A program made the translations under genes and the position numbers. The notes beneath the pieces are model-generated. The model made no database searches, had not been told where the DNA came from, and was given only the letters and a program-made list of their open reading frames with translations. Source: Taishania sp036758285 (GTDB lineage Bacteria > Bacteroidota > Bacteroidia > Flavobacteriales_D > Crocinitomicaceae). From it: 17,363 nt of DNA. Of the stretch, positions 15,417-17,363 are shown piece after piece (position 1 is the first letter of the stretch; every line of letters starts with the position of its first letter). The stretch spans positions 1-17,363 of the forward strand of contig DAIOWV010000062.1 of assembly GCA_036758285.1 (NCBI GenBank), written 5' to 3'.

Positions 15417-15438
15417 CAAAACTAAGACTTAATTAAGT
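15417..15438 (-). promoter_or_regulatory. Promoter region of the arginase-like gene with a 12-bp palindrome
   Basis: TAGTTTTG (minus strand, 15424-15417) matches TAnnTTTG and lies 15 nt before the ATG at 15401. Two bases upstream is a perfect palindrome, ACTTAATTAAGT (15427-15438), which could be an operator. Palindromes of this size arise by chance in AT-rich DNA, so the regulatory role is tentative. Confidence 0.45.
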
Positions 15439-15490
15439 AGAAGATTTCTATCTGTCTCAAAAACTTTGAACGTATGGATGTGAAGAACAT

Positions 15491-15523
15491 AAAAAAACCG
15501 ATTGCAAAAAATTACAATCGGTT
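15491..15523 (-). terminator. Intrinsic terminator of the PorT-like barrel gene
   Basis: A perfect 9-bp stem (AACCGATTG and CAATCGGTT) with a 10-nt loop is followed on the minus strand by a run of seven T's, including the last two stem bases. It lies about 40 nt past the stop at 15565 and separates this gene from the arginase-like gene downstream. Confidence 0.85.
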
Positions 15524-15564
15524 AGTTTATATGTTGGCAACCTTACCCAAAGGTTGTATTTTCA

Positions 15565-16197
15565 CTAAAATCTATATCCTAGAGTTAATTGAAGCAAGAA
15601 ATTCTTATATCTTGGATCTGATGAAGTACCATCGCCTTTATTATCTTGAAAATCCAATGCAGCTCTTGGAGAAACAACAACCTTACCTAGATTGATATCT
15701 GCTCCTAAGTGTAGACCAATCATATTTTTTCTCCAGTTATCATTTTCGAATTTTTTCTGTTCTTCTGATGAAAAATTACCTGCAGAGAATTTATCAGTCT
15801 GACTCAATTGGAAACCAATTTGAGGTCCAGCAACTATACTTAAAAATTTAGCTGGCCTAATTGCTAATAATAATGGTATGTCTAAATAATTAGATGTTCT
15901 AGTAAATTCATAAGGCATAGTCAAAACAGTACCAGAAGCTGTAAATCCTTTCTGAGAGAACATAATTTCTGGCTGAAGAGCTAATAGTTTACCAAGGGGT
16001 AATGTTACAAATACTCCACCCGCAAAACCTGCTTTAGGATCAGCTGAAAAATCTTCACCTTCGGTATCCCAAATGTTAGAATAATTGACTCCTGCTTTAA
16101 TACCAAACGTTGGACGTACTCTTAAATCATCTTGTGCTAAAGTTGTTCCTGCGAATAAAATGATAGCAGAAAGAACACTTACTGTTTGCTTAATCAT
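15565..16197 (-). CDS. PorT-like outer-membrane beta-barrel protein
   Basis: This 210-residue protein has a signal peptide (MIKQTVSVLSAIILFAGTTLAQ) and an eight-stranded-type barrel. The Bacteroidota OMP_b-brl_2 pattern is clear: GIKAGVNYSNI, LQPEIMFSQKGF, TSNYLDIPLLLAIRP, SIVAGPQIGFQLSQ, IGLHLGADINLGKVVVSPRA, and a C-terminal strand ending YRF. The open frame extends 30 codons further upstream, but the ATG at 16197 starts exactly at the signal peptide. The gene is monocistronic, with a promoter at 16258-16287 and a terminator at 15491-15523. The function is probably structural or adhesion-related; PorT itself is a type IX secretion factor, but this family is large and orthology is not shown. 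Confidence 0.85.
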   Translation of the reverse strand: MIKQTVSVLSAIILFAGTTLAQDDLRVRPTFGIKAGVNYSNIWDTEGEDFSADPKAGFAGGVFVTLPLGKLLALQPEIMFSQKGFTASGTVLTMPYEFTRTSNYLDIPLLLAIRPAKFLSIVAGPQIGFQLSQTDKFSAGNFSSEEQKKFENDNWRKNMIGLHLGADINLGKVVVSPRAALDFQDNKGDGTSSDPRYKNFLLQLTLGYRF

Positions 16198-16257
16198 ATT
16201 GTTTAATTTTAAAAGGTTATTACTGATTTTAATGTTGTTATTCATTTCGATCATACC

Positions 16258-16287
16258 TAAAGATATTTTTTTTTTACAACCTAACAA
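16258..16287 (-). promoter_or_regulatory. Promoter of the barrel gene with a 10-nt A tract in its spacer
   Basis: On the minus strand TTG (16287-16285), a 19-nt spacer and TATCTTTA (16265-16258, 7 of 8 to TAnnTTTG) form a promoter about 60 nt before the ATG. Ten consecutive A's (plus-strand T's at 16266-16275) fill half the spacer, and a second tract of nine lies just upstream (16297-16305). Slippage in the first tract would change the -33 to -7 distance. Confidence 0.55.
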
Positions 16288-16356
16288 ATAAAATCATTTT
16301 TTTTTAACAGACCTTAACGTTTTTAGTAGAAATTTTAAACGTTTTCATTTATCTAC

Positions 16357-16386
16357 TTGTCATTCATTATAAATAATGTAGTTTTG
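16357..16386 (+). promoter_or_regulatory. Promoter of the DUF3822-rsmD operon
   Basis: TTG (16357-16359), a 19-nt spacer and TAGTTTTG (16379-16386) form a textbook Bacteroidota promoter, 24 nt before the ATG at 16411. This is the best-formed promoter on the plus strand. Confidence 0.7.
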
Positions 16387-16410
16387 TTAATTATCTATAG
16401 ATTATTAGAA

Positions 16411-17166
16411 ATGATAAAAAATCACTTGACAATTGACATCAACAAATCGTCTGTTCGATTTTCTCTATTAAATGGAAACATTTTAGTTAAGGAAAGATCT
16501 TTCATTTTTTCTGATCGTCAAGACTATAGATATAAACAGCAATTAGATGACTTCTGGAAAGAAACAAATTGGAAAGAGTCTGATTTTGATGAAGTAAGTT
16601 TATCTTGGTCTGAGTACCAAACAACATTAATTCCATCAAATGTATTTAACGAATCCGATAAAGATTCTATTTTTCAATTAACTTTTGGTTCAAATATACA
16701 TCAAGAGGAAATTGATTACAACCGTTTGCCAATGCAAGGTATTGTTAATATATTTTCTATTCCACTTTGGGTAAAATCTTTTTTTGTAATTCGTTTTCCA
16801 AGAATTGTGATTCAGCATGAAGGAACACATTTAATAAGAGGACTTTTTTCCGAAGCAACATTTAAATTAAAATCTAAAATAAGCCTGCATCAAGATCATT
16901 TTATTGTAGCAGTCGTGAAAGAAAATAATCTTCAGTTTTACTCTACATTTGAATGGACAACAATTGAAGACATCGTATATTACTATAGTTTTTTAATGCA
17001 ACAACTTTCGTTTCAAGATCAAGAAAATGAATTAGAAATTGCGGTAAACAACAATTTAGAATTAAATGAGGAGTCGCTAACAAAGGCTTTCGAAGCTGTA
17101 TTTAGTAAAATCAAACTTAGTTTTAATCAATTTTTAATCGAAAAATATCAGCAACTGTGCGTATAA
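16411..17166 (+). CDS. DUF3822 family protein
   Basis: This 251-residue soluble protein belongs to a family found in Bacteroidota next to rsmD. The frame can be extended to a TTG at 16357, but that codon is the -33 element of the promoter, so the ATG at 16411 is the start (MIKNHLTIDINKSSVRFSLL). The opening strand pair, LTIDINKSSVRFSLLNGNIL, is reminiscent of the phosphate-1 loop of actin/Hsp70-like (ASKHA) folds. The later VIQHEGTHLIRGLF and a second strand set with NLQFYSTFEWT fit a duplicated fold. That is inference; no nucleotide-binding motif is certain. It overlaps rsmD by 10 nt, so the two are translationally coupled. No function is known to me. Confidence 0.8.
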   Translation: MIKNHLTIDINKSSVRFSLLNGNILVKERSFIFSDRQDYRYKQQLDDFWKETNWKESDFDEVSLSWSEYQTTLIPSNVFNESDKDSIFQLTFGSNIHQEEIDYNRLPMQGIVNIFSIPLWVKSFFVIRFPRIVIQHEGTHLIRGLFSEATFKLKSKISLHQDHFIVAVVKENNLQFYSTFEWTTIEDIVYYYSFLMQQLSFQDQENELEIAVNNNLELNEESLTKAFEAVFSKIKLSFNQFLIEKYQQLCV

Positions 17167-17363
17167 TTAGAGGTGTTTTAAAAACAAAAAAAATTACAGT
17201 ACCTAAAGGATTTCCTTCTAGACCAACAACAGATTTTGCAAAAGAAGGTTTGTTTAACATGTTGGAAAACCGCTTTGATTTCATCGACCTGAAGTTACTT
17301 GATTTGTGTGCTGGGACTGGTAACATTTCTTTTGAATGGCTATCTAGAGAAGCTGGTGAAGTT
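17157..17363 (+). CDS. rsmD: 16S rRNA (guanine966-N2)-methyltransferase RsmD, N-terminal part
   Basis: RsmD methylates G966 of 16S rRNA using S-adenosylmethionine. The window holds 69 codons from a GTG start at 17157, inside the end of the DUF3822 gene, and the frame is open to the edge. Diagnostic parts are MRIIRGVLKTKKI, RPTTDFAKEGLFNML at about residues 22-36, and the SAM-binding motif LDLCAGTGNISFEWLSREA at about 48-66. The catalytic DPPF/NPPY motif lies beyond the window. The GTG gives the family's standard N terminus. It is the second gene of the operon starting at 16357. Confidence 0.93.
   Translation, partial: MRIIRGVLKTKKITVPKGFPSRPTTDFAKEGLFNMLENRFDFIDLKLLDLCAGTGNISFEWLSREAGEV

Noticed and set aside
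15474..15695. A 73-codon open frame on the plus strand
   Set aside because: It covers the terminator hairpin and then runs antisense through the 3' end of the barrel gene; its sequence has no family resemblance.
17123..17326. A 67-codon open frame on the minus strand
   Set aside because: It is antisense to rsmD, whose SAM-binding motif and family N terminus are unmistakable in the plus frame.

Overview
The window is AT-rich chromosomal DNA from a member of the Bacteroidota, most likely a Flavobacteriia-type bacterium. The evidence is the gliding-motility pair gldB and gldC, promoters of the Bacteroidota type (TTG, about 19 nt, then TAnnTTTG), few obvious Shine-Dalgarno sites, several TTG/GTG starts, and lineage-typical families (DUF3822, DUF2797, DUF4256, a degenerate arginase-like protein, a TonB receptor with a carboxypeptidase-like domain). 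I cannot place it to genus. There are no RNA genes, CRISPR arrays, prophage genes or complete insertion sequences.

Layout. (1) 1-476, minus: the start of a LytS-type sensor kinase cut by the window edge. (2) 615-2632, minus: an organic-peroxide stress module read ohrR, ohr, DUF1304 membrane protein, nitroreductase. A palindrome that looks like an OhrR operator sits inside the ohrR promoter, and a strong terminator follows the nitroreductase. (3) 2696-5420, minus: gldB, gldC, DUF2797 and DUF4256, tightly packed. (4) 5505-10129, plus: outer-membrane barrel protein, NH3-dependent NAD synthase, secreted M48 metalloprotease and a second barrel protein, with gaps of 5-18 nt, so probably one operon. 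(5) 10126-13615, minus: adrenodoxin-type ferredoxin, large TonB-dependent receptor and MerR-type regulator, each with its own likely promoter. (6) 13675-14205, plus: secreted NlpC/P60 hydrolase, divergent from the MerR gene. (7) 14209-15401, minus: an arginase-superfamily gene broken by a 41-bp insertion. (8) 15565-16197, minus: a PorT-like barrel protein. (9) 16411-17363, plus: DUF3822 protein overlapping rsmD, which runs off the window.

Most of the content is ordinary envelope, stress and housekeeping functions. I do not see a convincing new multi-gene system. The observations most worth following are the 41-bp insertion flanked by a 9-bp direct repeat that splits the arginase-like gene, where precise removal of one repeat unit restores a family-like reading frame; a set of three genes whose identical -7 box (TATTTTTG) lies only 4-5 nt before the start codon, implying leaderless transcripts; a 10-nt homopolymer in the promoter spacer of an outer-membrane protein gene, a possible phase-variation switch; and the OhrR-like operator with a second related site before the nitroreductase.
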